Of a stretch of DNA of 64,000 nt, positions 1 through 8,859 are shown piece by piece (the first letter of the stretch is position 1; each line of letters opens with the position of its first letter). The DNA comes from Streptomyces sp. NRRL F-5122. GTDB lineage: Bacteria; Actinomycetota; Actinomycetes; Streptomycetales; Streptomycetaceae. A program made the translations under genes and the position numbers. The stretch is taken from assembly GCF_001507435.1 (NCBI RefSeq), contig NZ_LMWH01000258.1, positions 5,135-69,134 of the forward strand, written 5' to 3'. The notes under the pieces are model-generated. The model ran no database searches, had not been told where the DNA came from, and saw only the letters and a list, made by a program, of their open reading frames with translations.

Positions 1-1
1 C

Positions 2-538
2 GACAACGATGTGACCGGCATGCACGTCCGCGTTATCTACCGCCGGGACCGTTACCTTCGGGGCGGCGACCACATCCCGTTCCTCGAACGGAGTTACCCG
101 GCGGCGCGCTTCACGGAACCGGCCGAGGACTTCGCCCACCAGCACCAGGACGTACGCGTCGACGAGACGGGCAAGCAGTTCGGCGACCTGCCCGAGTTCT
201 GCGACTTCCGATATATCGCTCGTGTGGCCCGGGTCAACGCTGCGACCTTGTGGTCCCTGGCCCAGGCTCCCGGCACGCCACGGGGCGCGAAGATCATCAC
301 CTCAACGCTGACGAACTCCACGGACCTGGTGTGGACCCGGGGCACCGAGCCGGACCTGGCCGGCTACGAGATCGTCTGGCGCGAGACCACGGCTCCCGAA
401 TGGACCCACGTCATCCCGGTCGGAGACGTGACGCGACAAGGAGTGGACCTGTCCAAGGACAACGTGTTCTTCGGGGTGAGAGCGGTAAACAAGGCGGGGC
501 TCAAGAGCCCGGTCGCCTTTCCGGAACCGGCTTCATGA
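2..538 (+). CDS. M28-family peptidase, C-terminal part (cut by window edge)
   Basis: The reading frame is open from base 2, so the N-terminus lies outside the window. The visible 178 residues match the C-terminal end of secreted Streptomyces M28-type zinc aminopeptidases. The stretch FAHQHQDVRV is followed by EFCDFRYIARVARVNA and then by a fibronectin-III-like tail containing WTRGTEPDLAGYEIVWRETT. The metal ligands would be upstream and cannot be checked. From the family, the enzyme would be exported and release N-terminal amino acids from peptides. This is the only ordinary-looking housekeeping gene at the left edge and it probably marks the boundary of the accessory region. Family assignment is fairly secure; substrate is not known. 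Confidence 0.72.
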   Translation, partial: DNDVTGMHVRVIYRRDRYLRGGDHIPFLERSYPAARFTEPAEDFAHQHQDVRVDETGKQFGDLPEFCDFRYIARVARVNAATLWSLAQAPGTPRGAKIITSTLTNSTDLVWTRGTEPDLAGYEIVWRETTAPEWTHVIPVGDVTRQGVDLSKDNVFFGVRAVNKAGLKSPVAFPEPAS

Positions 539-1166
539 TGATGTCCCCGTCGGTATCTGGCTCGTAGTGGCAGATCGGCGCTGAGTGCTCAGCTATACGT
601 CAGGGCCGGTCGCCCACCCGTTCGACATGCTGGGCGATCAGCGTCTGGCACACTGCGGGCCGCCCAACGCCTCACCGGCCTGGACCGACCATGTCCGCGG
701 GGCAGATCGTGCAGTCGCGGCACATGCCGCCGCTCGTAGTCCCGGCGAGCACAGAATCGGCCTGTTCTGGGTACTCGAGGCTGCCGCAGCCGACACCGGA
801 TGCAGCGCCCTACCGGGCCCTGCCCTGCTTGCCTCGGCTGTCAACCGGAAGGAGCAGCTCGATGAATGACCTGCGCACCGAGGAGGACGTCCGTGGTTTC
901 CTCCGCCTGTGCCTCGATCCCGGACGTGGCGTGGAGCGAGCGCCGCTTCAGCCAACCGGCGACGCCACCCCCGAAACCGTGTGGGCCGAACCCGTGACCG
1001 ATCAGCAGCACAGGGGGCACCGCCGCCGCAACCAGCACTTTGAACAGACGCATGGAGGCCGAGACGGCGGCGGCAGACCCCACCACGTCGAGCATGCCCG
1101 CCTGCCGCTGCCAAGATGTGGCGCGGCTGCGCTGGGTGCTTAAGACCCGTATCTGTCGAACACGGC
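539..1166. other. Gap with no convincing gene
   Basis: About 630 bases without a recognised gene. One open frame on the plus strand (862-1143) begins ATGAATGACCTG after a good GGAAGGAG site and reads MNDLRTEEDVRGFLRLCLDP. It soon becomes low-complexity and antisense frames are equally open, so I do not call it. No clear hairpin or promoter was recognised. Confidence 0.5.
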
Positions 1167-1930
1167 TCAGGGCGGGTGTTTGAAGAGAACCAGCAGTCCG
1201 AATGCGTACCAGCCGGCGAAGATCGCTCCGCTTCCGTAGAGGCAGCCCTGGACGGTGCGGGGCAGTCGGGCGACCGGCCGCATGACCAGCAGGAGCATGA
1301 TCGGCAGGAACGGCAGGATGAAGCGGGGCTTGGACAAGGGTGCGCCCGGTGTGCCGAACATCAGCTCCCAGGCTCCGGCGAGCGCCAGTACCAGTGGCCA
1401 TGGCACCTGGCGGTCCAGTGCCAGGGCGACCACGCCTACAGCTACGACGAGGATCACCGTCAGCACCAGCGGATAGCGGATGTCCATACTCTGATAGGTG
1501 ATCAGTTTCTGCAGGAACCGCAGACTGCCCAGGCCGAAGTCGAATTGCTGGTCCCAGGCCTTCTCCGCGATGAACCAGCCGTCGAGCCGGCCTATGCGGC
1601 TGCCCAGGTAAAGCCAGCTGAAGATGAGTCCGAGCGGCGCAAGGCCCATCGCTGCCCATGGCCGCCAGCCGGCCCGGCGCAGCGTCATGGCTCGGATCGC
1701 GCTGACGGCTACCACTGCCACCAGTACGGCCGAGGTCGGCCGCACAGTGCCGGCCAGCGCGCACAGGACGCCCGCCCACAACCAGCGGCGCGCCACCACC
1801 GCGATCAGCGTCCACATGAGGAAGGCGGTGAAGGTGGCCTCGGAGTAGGGCACCCACAGGGCGAACGCGTACGGCGAGCACGCCCAGAGCCCCACGCAGG
1901 CGTAACCCGCACGACGGCCGAACAGACGTG
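1167..1930 (-). pseudogene. 5'-truncated integral-membrane mannosyltransferase-like protein
   Basis: The longest clean frame starts at a GTG (1895) and gives 242 residues with many hydrophobic helices. It contains SPYAFALWVPYSEATF, a typical segment of actinobacterial polyprenol-phosphate-dependent mannosyltransferase (PIG-V-like) membrane proteins. These are normally around 400 residues. Family-like sequence (LFGRRAGYAC) continues in frame upstream of the GTG to about 1930 and then changes to proline-rich low-complexity reading. The first 150 or so residues, with the catalytic acidic loop, are therefore missing. Such enzymes act in the cytoplasmic membrane in glycan or glycolipid assembly. 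I read this as the 3' remnant of a gene cut by rearrangement near 1930; a short functional version is unlikely. Confidence 0.6.
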
Positions 1931-2033
1931 CATGTTCTCCACGTGGTGGTGATGGAGTCGGGCCGGGTGGCTGGACGGGCCGGTGGACGGTGCAGTGAGA
2001 TGACCCCGCCGTGGCGATGACACCAGGAGTCGT

Positions 2034-2470
2034 TCACGAGGCGGCCCGGGAGATCACTGAGTCGACCACGGCAACGCGGTTGGACAGATCGTCGGCAGGG
2101 ATGGCGATGAGCTCGTAGCCGAAATCGCGGTAGCTCTGTTCGTGGATCTTCTCGAAGACCAACGATTCCTGAAAACTGATCCGCCGGGCCGCGGTGGGCT
2201 CGCAGAAGCCCAGATTGCGAACGAAGAGCACCTGCCGCTCATAGATCCCGAAAGAGGTGATCCGTTTGAGTTCTGCGGCCAACGCCCGGGACACCGGCCG
2301 GCTCAGATAGGTGGCGAGTGTGGGTACAGACCGGTGACCGGTCGAACACCTGGACAGAGCCGGTGGTGCAGGCCTCCAGCTGCCGCTGCACAGTGACGAT
2401 CTCGTCGATGAAGGATGCCCGCGCCCATGGCTCGTCCTCGCCCTGCCCTCATCCGGCACGAAGGTAATCA
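2034..2470 (-). pseudogene. Frameshifted AAA-family ATPase remnant (AAA_28 type)
   Basis: Two frames together give the C-terminal half of a small predicted P-loop ATPase. The first reads FIDEIVTVQRQLEA, then VQVFDRSPVCT. The second continues LATYLSRPVSRALAAELKR, then RNLGFCEPTAARRISFQES and a conserved end containing YELIAIPADDLSNRVA. One extra base near 2315-2322 joins the two frames. A second break lies near 2430, where the frame reading AELITFVPDEGR changes to the one reading EPWARASFIDE. The N-terminal Walker A part is absent. The gene is therefore a remnant, lying downstream of and on the same strand as an unknown gene (2494-3027). Confidence 0.6.
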
Positions 2471-2493
2471 GCTCCGCTGAAGTGCATTTGCTT

Positions 2494-3027
2494 TTAGGGT
2501 AGTTCCAGCCGTTCTTGGGGGATCGCCGGACGGCTGGGATTGGCGGGCGTGCCGCCCACCACGATTTCCCCGACGACCATGCGGTGGACCACATCACCGA
2601 ACTGACGGCACGTGACCACCTCGCACCGGGTGGCAGTCCCTGCGATGGCGTACTCGACCATCGTCAGCACGCCCAGGCCCTCTTCGCACATGTATCGGTC
2701 AAGGTTCAGCTCCCGGGGGCCGAGCCAGACTTCGTCGTCGGTGTCAAACTTTCCTTTGAATGCCTGGGTGGACAACACAATGCCTTCGCCTAGTGCATCT
2801 TCCTTGATCTCTTCCATGGCCTCTTCCCACACCGTGAGGGCATCGGTGGACATGGCTTTGAGGATCTTTCGGGCCTTGATCCGGATCTCGGTCTCGATGA
2901 CGCGCCCAGGATCCGGGAACTGCATGGTCAATGTGTAGTCCTTCGTCGGCTTCGGGGAACAATGGAGCAGCCGTCCGTCCGGACGGCTGCTCCATTGAGC
3001 TATTTCCATCCTGAAGTTGCTAGTCAT
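2494..3027 (-). CDS. Hypothetical protein
   Basis: A 177-residue frame with no family I recognise. The middle looks like a real protein: MQFPDPGRVIETEIRIKA leads into an acidic helical stretch with WEEAMEEIKEDALGEG, then EVWLGPRELNLDRYMCEEG. No signal peptide or membrane segment is seen. The start is uncertain. The first 35 codons run across a 16-bp inverted repeat (2961-2996), and an ATG at 2922 would start after it. Ribosome sites are weak for both. It ends just before the AAA remnant and may once have shared its transcript. Confidence 0.4.
   Translation of the reverse strand: MTSNFRMEIAQWSSRPDGRLLHCSPKPTKDYTLTMQFPDPGRVIETEIRIKARKILKAMSTDALTVWEEAMEEIKEDALGEGIVLSTQAFKGKFDTDDEVWLGPRELNLDRYMCEEGLGVLTMVEYAIAGTATRCEVVTCRQFGDVVHRMVVGEIVVGGTPANPSRPAIPQERLELP
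2961..2996. repeat. 16-bp inverted repeat with 4-base loop
   Basis: The arms AATGGAGCAGCCGTCC and GGACGGCTGCTCCATT are exact reverse complements around the spacer GTCC. There is no T-run, so this could be a hairpin regulatory site, a terminator without a tail, or an IS-end relic. It lies within the putative 5' coding part of the gene at 2494-3027, which is why that gene's start is doubtful. Confidence 0.6.
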
Positions 3028-3182
3028 GGGCCTGGCGTGAGGCGGGTGCGGAGACTCGGACTGGTCGTGGGCGTGATCGGTAGCATGAGATCGTCTGTCT
3101 GTGTCCGGTTCGAGCGAATCGGGGCGCCGGGACCCCGTGGCCTCCTACGCTCCGAAGCAGGGCTGGACGGGAGGATTTGCTG

Positions 3183-3530
3183 GTGGTGGACGTGTTGACG
3201 TGGGTGATGCAGTGGCGACTGGTGCTCGCCGACCGTGCCGAGCGGCTGCGGAAGGAGCTCGCCGACCTGAACGTGGAGGTCGCGTAACTGGAGGCGGCAG
3301 AGGCGGTGTTCGGGCAGTTCGCCGACGCTCAGCGCGCCGGACAGGCCGACGACCCGGCCATGGCCGAGGAGTTCGAGCGGGTCACGATCGCGCCGGGGGC
3401 GGGCGGGATGCTGCTGGTCCCGCACCGCGAGGTCGCGATGGGCACCAGCGCGCTGCGTGCGGACTACCACGCGATCATAAAGATCGTGGCCGCGGTGGGC
3501 CAGGCCGCCTGGCTTGACTGCCGGGACCGC
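3183..3530 (+). pseudogene. Coiled-coil hypothetical protein with in-frame stop, 3' end lost
   Basis: The frame reads LTWVMQWRLVLADRAERLRK, then ELADLNVEVA, a TAA stop at 3285-3287, then LEAAEAVFGQFADAQRAG. It continues to RADYHAIIKIVAAVGQAA. Streptomyces has a common family of this shape: an N-terminal coiled coil followed by a short winged-helix segment. Here the winged-helix part is cut near 3530, and the frame runs straight into an IS1380 transposase tail. The early stop and the fusion both mark it as dead. Confidence 0.5.
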
Positions 3531-3860
3531 AGCCACGCCCGGGTGGAAACCAAGATCTGCGACAGCAAGGCCGAGAGCCTGAACCGCTTCCCCTCGCGTT
3601 GGGTGCGCGTCAACCAGGCGTGGCTCACCGTCACCGCAATCGCAGCGGACCTGCGCTGCTGGCTCTAACTCCTCGCCTGCACAGGCGGCTTGGCCAAAGC
3701 TACTCCGAAGACCCTGCGTTACCGCCTCCTGCACGTGCCCGCCGTGATCGTGCACGGCCAGCGCCGCCGAAGACTGAAGATCCCCGCAAGCTGGCACTGG
3801 GCCGAGCAGATCGTCACCGCGTTCCACCACCCTCGCCCCACCAGCGCCGAGAGGAGGCCC
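3530..3860 (+). mobile_element. IS1380-family transposase, C-terminal relic
   Basis: The reading RSHARVETKICDSKAESLNR, VNQAWLTVTAIAADLRCWL and TPKTLRYRLLHVPAVIVHG matches the C-terminal end of IS1380-family transposases. It includes the basic RRRRLKIPASWHWAEQIVTA segment. An in-frame TAA at 3666-3668 interrupts it where the family normally has a glutamine or similar residue. The catalytic core upstream is missing and no terminal inverted repeat is recognisable, so this is an inactive 330-bp fragment. Confidence 0.65.
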
Positions 3861-4001
3861 CCGCGGCACCTGTGGCCCCGTGGAATCCGGCGCGACAGCC
3901 GACGCGCACCTCTACCCGGCAACGCCCGACAGGAAGACAGAAGCGACATCGCGGGCACAAGATCAACCGATAGCGGTCATGAACGATTGAGGGCCGGGAT
4001 G

Positions 4002-4124
4002 TCATTCCTGTGCGGAGGTGGTCAACTCCATCATCGCCCGCGAGTAGGTCTCGCCGTCAATTTCGCCGTCGTGATACTGGCGCATCAGCTCGTCGATTTC
4101 GGCCTTTAGTTCTGCCCGATCCAT
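4002..4124 (-). CDS. Small acidic helical protein (40 aa)
   Basis: A 40-residue gene starting at ATG 4124 with a good GGGAG site 6 bases upstream. It reads MDRAELKAEIDELMRQYHDG, then EIDGETYSRAMMELTTSAQE. The pattern (helix, turn with DGEID, helix) resembles SHOCT-like or small plasmid/actinophage proteins, but length is too short for a firm family. It stands alone between IS1380 and IS3 relics. The ribosome site and amphipathic pattern argue that it is real; function unknown. Confidence 0.5.
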   Translation of the reverse strand: MDRAELKAEIDELMRQYHDGEIDGETYSRAMMELTTSAQE

Positions 4125-4234
4125 CTTTGTCTCCCGATATGTTGAATTCGGCGGCGTCCTCAGTCAGGCAACTCACCTTCGAGGTGGCCGCCCGGCTTGG
4201 TTGGGGTGGAGCTTAAATCAGCGTGGACTCGGGG

Positions 4235-4378
4235 CTATGAGTCCATTTCGTCCTCGGCCTCGCACCAATGATCTCCGCCGTGCTCGGGCTCCAGACGGCA
4301 GCGCACCCCTCCCAATTGGCGCCGACCGTACGGGAAGTACAGGGCGTCGCACCAGTTGTCCGAATCAGCCACGTGCAT
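4235..4378 (-). CDS. Small Cys/His-containing hypothetical protein (47 aa)
   Basis: The likely start is ATG 4378, preceded by GAGAGAAGGG. The peptide reads MHVADSDNWCDALYFPYGRR, then GVRCRLEPEHGGDHWCEAED. The Cys-Cys-His-Cys arrangement and the EHGGDHW pattern resemble small Streptomyces proteins that may bind zinc. An in-frame start 22 codons upstream (4444) is possible. It lies 110 bases downstream in the direction opposite to any neighbour operon, so no partner can be named. Confidence 0.4.
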   Translation of the reverse strand: MHVADSDNWCDALYFPYGRRQLGGVRCRLEPEHGGDHWCEAEDEMDS

Positions 4379-4562
4379 TCCCTTCTCTCGCTGGCGCCTG
4401 ATGGACGCCGTCATCCTGCTCGCCACCTGGAGAGTGCGTGTCATCCGTCCGCCGAGTGCGGCGTCGAAGTCTGTCGGGAGGTCAAGAGACCTGATCCCTA
4501 TTCACGATCGTTTCACAGTTGGAGCACTTCAGATGGTTGGTCGTGTACGGCTGGAGCGTGTA

Positions 4563-4742
4563 GGGGGCTTCACCCCGGATGGTAGACACGGGTTTGTGTG
4601 CTTATGCGGCGAGTGTCATGGTAGCCGATTGGCGCTTCTCGTAGGCGACGGGACTGAGCTGGCCGTTGGCCGAATGCCTGCGCCAGGTGTTGTACATGTT
4701 CAGCCAGCGGAAGACAGCCGCTCGGCTGGCCCGGGCCAGCGG
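4563..4742 (-). mobile_element. IS3-family relic: end of OrfB and one terminus
   Basis: The minus strand reads RAAVFRWLNMYNTWRRHSAN, then GQLSPVAYEKRQSATMTLAA and a stop at 4602-4604. This is the conserved C-terminus of IS3-group OrfB transposase. Beyond the stop, the bases 4563-4592 look like an IS3-type terminal repeat (CCCGTGTCTACCATCCGGGG when read outward). Everything upstream of about 4742 is lost, so the fragment is inactive. Confidence 0.65.
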
Positions 4743-4869
4743 CGCGCGCCCTTCACCAAGCTCCGCATGAGCGTCCGGCACAGCACCCAGCTCCTGCGCG
4801 CTTTGCTCGTACTGACGAACGCCGAGGTCTCCCGCTGACCGACGATCGCTCTCCCGCGATCACGTCCCC

Positions 4870-4896
4870 GACCAGCCCGACCAGCCCGACCAGCCC
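4870..4896. repeat. Three tandem copies of GACCAGCCC
   Basis: The 9-bp unit GACCAGCCC occurs three times head to tail, followed by GAGCACCCC. It lies in a non-coding stretch between an IS3 relic and a transposition-gene relic and is probably a simple slippage repeat. Confidence 0.6.
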
Positions 4897-4994
4897 GAGC
4901 ACCCCATCACCGACCCACAACACCCCCAGCGACCTGCAGTTTTCAGGATGGCATCAGCTCATTGTCCCCCGAAGCCGTGTTCACCGGGGCAGGA

Positions 4995-5580
4995 TCACGT
5001 TCCTGCCCCTGCCCCTGTTTCGGCGAGCCGGGCTTCGAGGTCCGCGATGCGGCGGTCTTGGAAGCGAAGGTTGGAACGGACGGCCTGGAGGTTCGTTGAG
5101 GTGGCGGCTGTCGGCGGCGAGCTGCCGGACCCGTTGCTTGAGGGTGGTGTTCTCGGTGGTGATCCGCTGGATGGCCGCCTCGGTCTACTCTGCCTCCAAG
5201 TCGCGGATCTGACCGAGGAGTTCGCCGATGCTGGTGCGCTGGGTGCGGATTTCAGCGTGGGCGGCCTTGAGAGCATCCTCTGCGTTCAGCGCGCGTTCGC
5301 GCCAGGTTGCCTCGCGTTCGTCGTCCTGTTCGACGAGCATCCCCGATCGTCGTTCGCCGGCCTCCGTCATCGACGAAGCGAGGCGGCCCGGGCATCGGGG
5401 TTGTCATAGAGGAAGGTGCGCGAGACGTCCGCGCGGCGGGCGACGGCGGCGACGCTGACCTGGGCCTTCTCACGCCGCAATCGAGCGATGGCGTCGTGAA
5501 CGCGCTGAAGGGCGGCACCGGTCTTCTGGCGACGGGCCGCCAGGGCTGCGGTCGTGCGCGGTGCGGGGGGGCGGTGGTCA
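4995..5580 (-). pseudogene. DUF6262-type transposition accessory gene, multiply frameshifted
   Basis: Pieces in different frames add up to a DUF6262-like helper protein (TnpC-like) found beside tyrosine-recombinase transposition genes. They are TTAALAARRQKTGAALQRV and VARRADVSRTFLYDNPDARA (an HTH segment), then RSGMLVEQDDEREATWRERA, then AIQRITTENTTLKQRVRQLA, and finally RSNLRFQDRRIADLEARLAE. The start ATG at 5580 is thrown out of frame by a C-run near 5570. A frameshift follows near 5370, an in-frame TAG at 5184-5186, and another shift near 5095. One homopolymer error could be technical; four lesions mean a pseudogene. It directly follows, and overlaps, the recombinase remnant at 5578-5940. 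Confidence 0.55.
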
Positions 5581-5940
5581 TACGACGTCCTGTTCGGGGT
5601 CGGTGTCCTCGGCTGAGCACGTATCGCTGTACTCGCTCTTCTCCTCGATGCCAGCGTCGGCGAGGTCGGCGGCCCGGAAGGCGGTGGACCACACGCGGTG
5701 GAAGTAGTTCTGGGGTTTGCGCAAGTCCAGGGCGAGGGCGTCGTCGATGAGGCCGAGGCCGGCCAGGGCCTTCTCCAGGCTGTCGAGGGCACGGGCAATG
5801 GGCTCGAAGTAGCGGTGGAGGTAGTCGGCGGTGGCGTCGTCGGGGGAGCGCTCGGCCAGCAGCCGCCACTGCTCGCGCTTGCGCCGCCAGTAGAGGAGGT
5901 CGGCGCCTGAGAGGACGAACTCGGCTTCTGCGTGTTGATG
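5578..5940 (-). pseudogene. C-terminal remnant of a site-specific recombinase
   Basis: The frame reads LLYWRRKREQWRLLAERSPD, then FEPIARALDSLEKALAGLGL and NYFHRVWSTAFRAADLAD, ending at 5578. This resembles the C-terminal tail of the integrase-like proteins that precede DUF6262 genes. The catalytic domain is absent and the first 38 or so codons of the open frame (up to 6030) do not look related. Its stop overlaps the ATG of the DUF6262 relic, as expected for a translationally coupled transposition pair. Family assignment is by memory of this gene pair and is moderate. Confidence 0.45.
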
Positions 5941-6249
5941 TCCTCTTGATTGTCTGTCAGGCAAGGTCACGATTGTGGCAACGGTGTCGCTTATGTGTAG
6001 CGGACATGGATAATCTGTGTAGCCCGGCATCTGCGGGGGGTCGGCACCCGGGGGATGCGGTGCTCGTCCATTGATTCTCGGAAGGGTCGTCCGGTTGTTG
6101 TGTTGTTGCCGGAGGAGTTCGTGATCCGGTCCGGGCTGTCGTTTTGATGGTGTGGGGGACAGGGTCAGGCTCCGTCACTTCCCTGGATCGTTGGCTGCCG
6201 CTCCGAGCACGTGTGTCGGTGCTGCCCGCTACGGTCGGCATGAACAGAA

Positions 6250-7836
6250 ATGACCGACGAGTCTGTAGGAACTGTTGCGTGGGCTCGTCCAAGCTCGAGG
6301 CAGGCCATGACCGACTGGCGGTTCGATGTCCCGACTACCGGCAGCAAGATCCTTGTGCCGGATGCCCGTTCCTGGGAGGCGCTGAGCAGCCAGGGATATG
6401 ACTTCGAGGTGGCCGTTGCCGACCTCGTGGACAACTCGGTCGATGCCGGTGCCAGGGATGTCGTGATCCACTTCTTGCGCGACGGGGACCGGCTCGTCAG
6501 TCTCCTGGTCGTCGATGACGGCTGGGGGATGGACGAGGAGGGGTTGGACGTCGCCATGACTGTCGGTGGCCGTCAGGACTACGGGGCGAAGGCCCTGGGC
6601 ATGTTCGGCACCGGTCTGAAGTCCGCGTCCTTGTCGCAGGCGGACAGTGTGACCGTGGTCAGCAAGACCCGGCGCACCCGCCCGGTGGGGCGGCGGTGGG
6701 CGATGGAGCGTGCCAAGAGTGACCACCGCTGCGACATTGTGGATCCTGGCTACGCCCAGACTCTGCTCGACCGCTACTACGACCGGCCGATCACCTGGCA
6801 GGGAACGGTCGTGCGGTGGGACGGCGTCAAGGACTTCCCTCGGCATGGCGGTGGAGGTCAGACCGATCGCTACCTCAATCGGATCATCGCCCGGCTGGGC
6901 CTGCACCTGGGGCTTCATTTGCACCGTTTTCTGGCCCGCGAGGATTTCAACATAACCATCGCGGTCGAGGATGTGCGCACCGGCACGGTGTACCTGGACT
7001 TCGGCGTGCAGCCGGTGGATCCCTTCGGGTACCCGGTCAGCGGAGACCCGACCTACCCGCGTCGGTTCACGGCTCCCATCGCTGGCCAGGGGGATGTCGC
7101 ACTGCGGGCCCACATCTGGACGCCTCGATCGAACCTCGACGGATACAAGGCCATCGGGTCGGTGCTGGAGCGCCAGGGCTTCTACTTCTACCGCAACGAT
7201 CGTCTGGTTCAAGCGGGCGGCTGGAACAAGTTCCGCCAGGCCGAGCAACACCTCTCGCTCGCCCGTGTCGCCATCGACCTACCCCCCAACCTGGGCGACG
7301 CGTTCAGGCTGACGGTGAAGAAGTCCGGTGTGGAAACCTCCCCCGACTTCGCCAGCTCGCTCGAGCAAGCGCAGGACGCAGACGGCACGTCCTTCCTCGA
7401 ATACCTCGCCGCTGCGCAGGACGCCTATCGTGAGGCCCGCCGGCGTAGCGGCCCCACGCGCGAGCCGGTGATCCCGCCCGGCAAAGGCATCCCCCCTGAG
7501 ATTCGGCAGGTGATCAAGGAAGAATTGCCTTTCCGGGAGTACGAGGACCCGGTCGAGATCCGTTGGCAGAAGCTGGAGGGGGGAGAGTTTTTCGATCTGG
7601 ACCGTGAGAACCACGTCATCCGCCTGAACTCGATGTATCGGACGGCGATCCTGGGCGGGCGCCGGGGCGGGCTCAACGACGCACCGATGATCAAGTCGCT
7701 CTTGTACCTGATGCTCCAACAGGTCTTCCAGAAGGCACACAGCGGTCCGAGGGAGAAGGACACCCTGCAGCTGTGGCAGTCCATCCTGGTGGCCGCGGCC
7801 CGTTCCGAACTGGACCGGTTGGTGGAGGATGACTGA
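6250..7836 (+). CDS. GHKL (MutL/MORC-like) ATPase of an Mza-like defence module
   Basis: A 528-residue cytoplasmic ATPase. The Bergerat-fold motifs are clear: N-box VADLVDNSVDAGA at residues 56-68, DDGWGM at 89-94 (Mg/adenine-contacting box) and GMFGTGLKSASLS at 117-129 (ATP lid). In the N-box, the usual general-base Glu (E-L-V-D-N) is Asp (D-L-V-D-N). A transducer-like region and a helical C-terminus follow. No nuclease motif is seen. Its stop overlaps the next gene's ATG by 8 bp, so the two are translationally coupled. From the family, such ATPases act as conformational clamps that license a partner nuclease. The start at ATG 6250 gives the listed protein; ATG 6307 (MTDWRFDVP) is an alternative with a somewhat better upstream purine tract. 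The 300 bases upstream of the gene hold no recognised gene. Confidence 0.85.
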   Translation: MTDESVGTVAWARPSSRQAMTDWRFDVPTTGSKILVPDARSWEALSSQGYDFEVAVADLVDNSVDAGARDVVIHFLRDGDRLVSLLVVDDGWGMDEEGLDVAMTVGGRQDYGAKALGMFGTGLKSASLSQADSVTVVSKTRRTRPVGRRWAMERAKSDHRCDIVDPGYAQTLLDRYYDRPITWQGTVVRWDGVKDFPRHGGGGQTDRYLNRIIARLGLHLGLHLHRFLAREDFNITIAVEDVRTGTVYLDFGVQPVDPFGYPVSGDPTYPRRFTAPIAGQGDVALRAHIWTPRSNLDGYKAIGSVLERQGFYFYRNDRLVQAGGWNKFRQAEQHLSLARVAIDLPPNLGDAFRLTVKKSGVETSPDFASSLEQAQDADGTSFLEYLAAAQDAYREARRRSGPTREPVIPPGKGIPPEIRQVIKEELPFREYEDPVEIRWQKLEGGEFFDLDRENHVIRLNSMYRTAILGGRRGGLNDAPMIKSLLYLMLQQVFQKAHSGPREKDTLQLWQSILVAAARSELDRLVEDD

Positions 7837-8824
7837 ACGGCACACCCGGCCCGACCCTGAGGTCGCCTGGGGCGACATCGAGTACTACCTCGATCGCGGT
7901 TTGGCCACCACCGTGCGCCTGAACGGGCTTGCCAGGCCCCGCGTGGATTATGTCGTTGCCGCCCAGGACATTGCCCTGCACGTGGAACTGGGCGCGCATC
8001 AGCGACCGCCGCGATCCGCCCTTCCGATGATCCGCATCGACCAGGTTGCGGTCGAGGGGCTGCGCATGGCCAGGATCCGTAGCGTCGATCCTTCCCTTGC
8101 GCGCGATTTCCACGACTTGCTGTGTGCGGTGGCCCACCGCATCGTCGAGCACCATCACAGTCTGGAGGAGGCCTTTGCCGAGACGGTTCGGGCCTGGAGT
8201 GCCCTGCTGAACCGTCGACGGGTGCTGGACACGGAGAAACGCATCGGTCTGATCGGTGAACTTGCTGTCCTCCATGCCATCGGCGCCCTTCCGGGCATCG
8301 GCTGGGCCGACGCGGTCACTGCGTGGGTCGGCGGCAGTGCCGAGGAACACGACTTCGCGTTGCCCGCGTATGACATCGAAGTCAAGACCACGGCCTTGGA
8401 GCAGCGACGTCACGTCATCCACGGCGCAGGTCAGCTGACCCCCAAGCCGCACCGTCCTCTGTGGCTTGTCTCGCTCCAGGTCACCCGTGGGGGTGCATCC
8501 GGCCGCTCACTCGCCGACTGCGTCACCGCCGTGCGTGATCAGGTGCGTACGCACGCGCCGCAACAGCTTGTAGTGCTCGACGACCACTTGGCCGGCTACG
8601 GGTGGGACCCCGCCGCGACAGACGAGGAGCGATGGTCATTGCGCTCCGCCCCGCTCGTCCTGCCGGTGGACGCTCGGCTGCCCAGGATCGACGACCCCTT
8701 GTTGGACGGGATGTCGCCGACACTGCGCGCCCGGATCGACAACCTGAGTTACCGCATCGACCTGACCGGACTGCCGCCCGCACCACAACCGCCTGCACCG
8801 TTGATTGTTCTCCGCCTCCCCTGA
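7829..8824 (+). CDS. PD-(D/E)XK-motif nuclease (DUF4420 type)
   Basis: A 331-residue protein with the restriction-endonuclease fold signature. A helix reads KRIGLIGELAVLHAIG, with the first acidic residue E144. Then come Asp in EEHDFAL (D175) and the I-E-V-K strand (E184, K186). This spacing fits the PD-(D/E)XK motif of DUF4420 proteins that accompany Z1 and MutL-like genes. The enzyme would cut DNA in the cytoplasm, probably under control of the ATPase encoded just upstream, with which it overlaps by 8 bp. The next gene (Z1) starts 35 bp downstream. The active-site residues all appear intact. Sequence specificity cannot be read from the sequence. Confidence 0.82.
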   Translation: MTERHTRPDPEVAWGDIEYYLDRGLATTVRLNGLARPRVDYVVAAQDIALHVELGAHQRPPRSALPMIRIDQVAVEGLRMARIRSVDPSLARDFHDLLCAVAHRIVEHHHSLEEAFAETVRAWSALLNRRRVLDTEKRIGLIGELAVLHAIGALPGIGWADAVTAWVGGSAEEHDFALPAYDIEVKTTALEQRRHVIHGAGQLTPKPHRPLWLVSLQVTRGGASGRSLADCVTAVRDQVRTHAPQQLVVLDDHLAGYGWDPAATDEERWSLRSAPLVLPVDARLPRIDDPLLDGMSPTLRARIDNLSYRIDLTGLPPAPQPPAPLIVLRLP

Positions 8825-8859
8825 TCCACCTCCATCTTCCAGTCCTTGACGAGGAACCG

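Noticed and set aside
862..1143. Possible 93-aa gene with a good ribosome site
   Set aside because: Only the first 20 or so residues look protein-like, both strands are open, and no family was recognised.
4870..4896. Short tandem repeat as a possible CRISPR or origin iteron
   Set aside because: Only three 9-bp units without spacers; simple slippage repeat.
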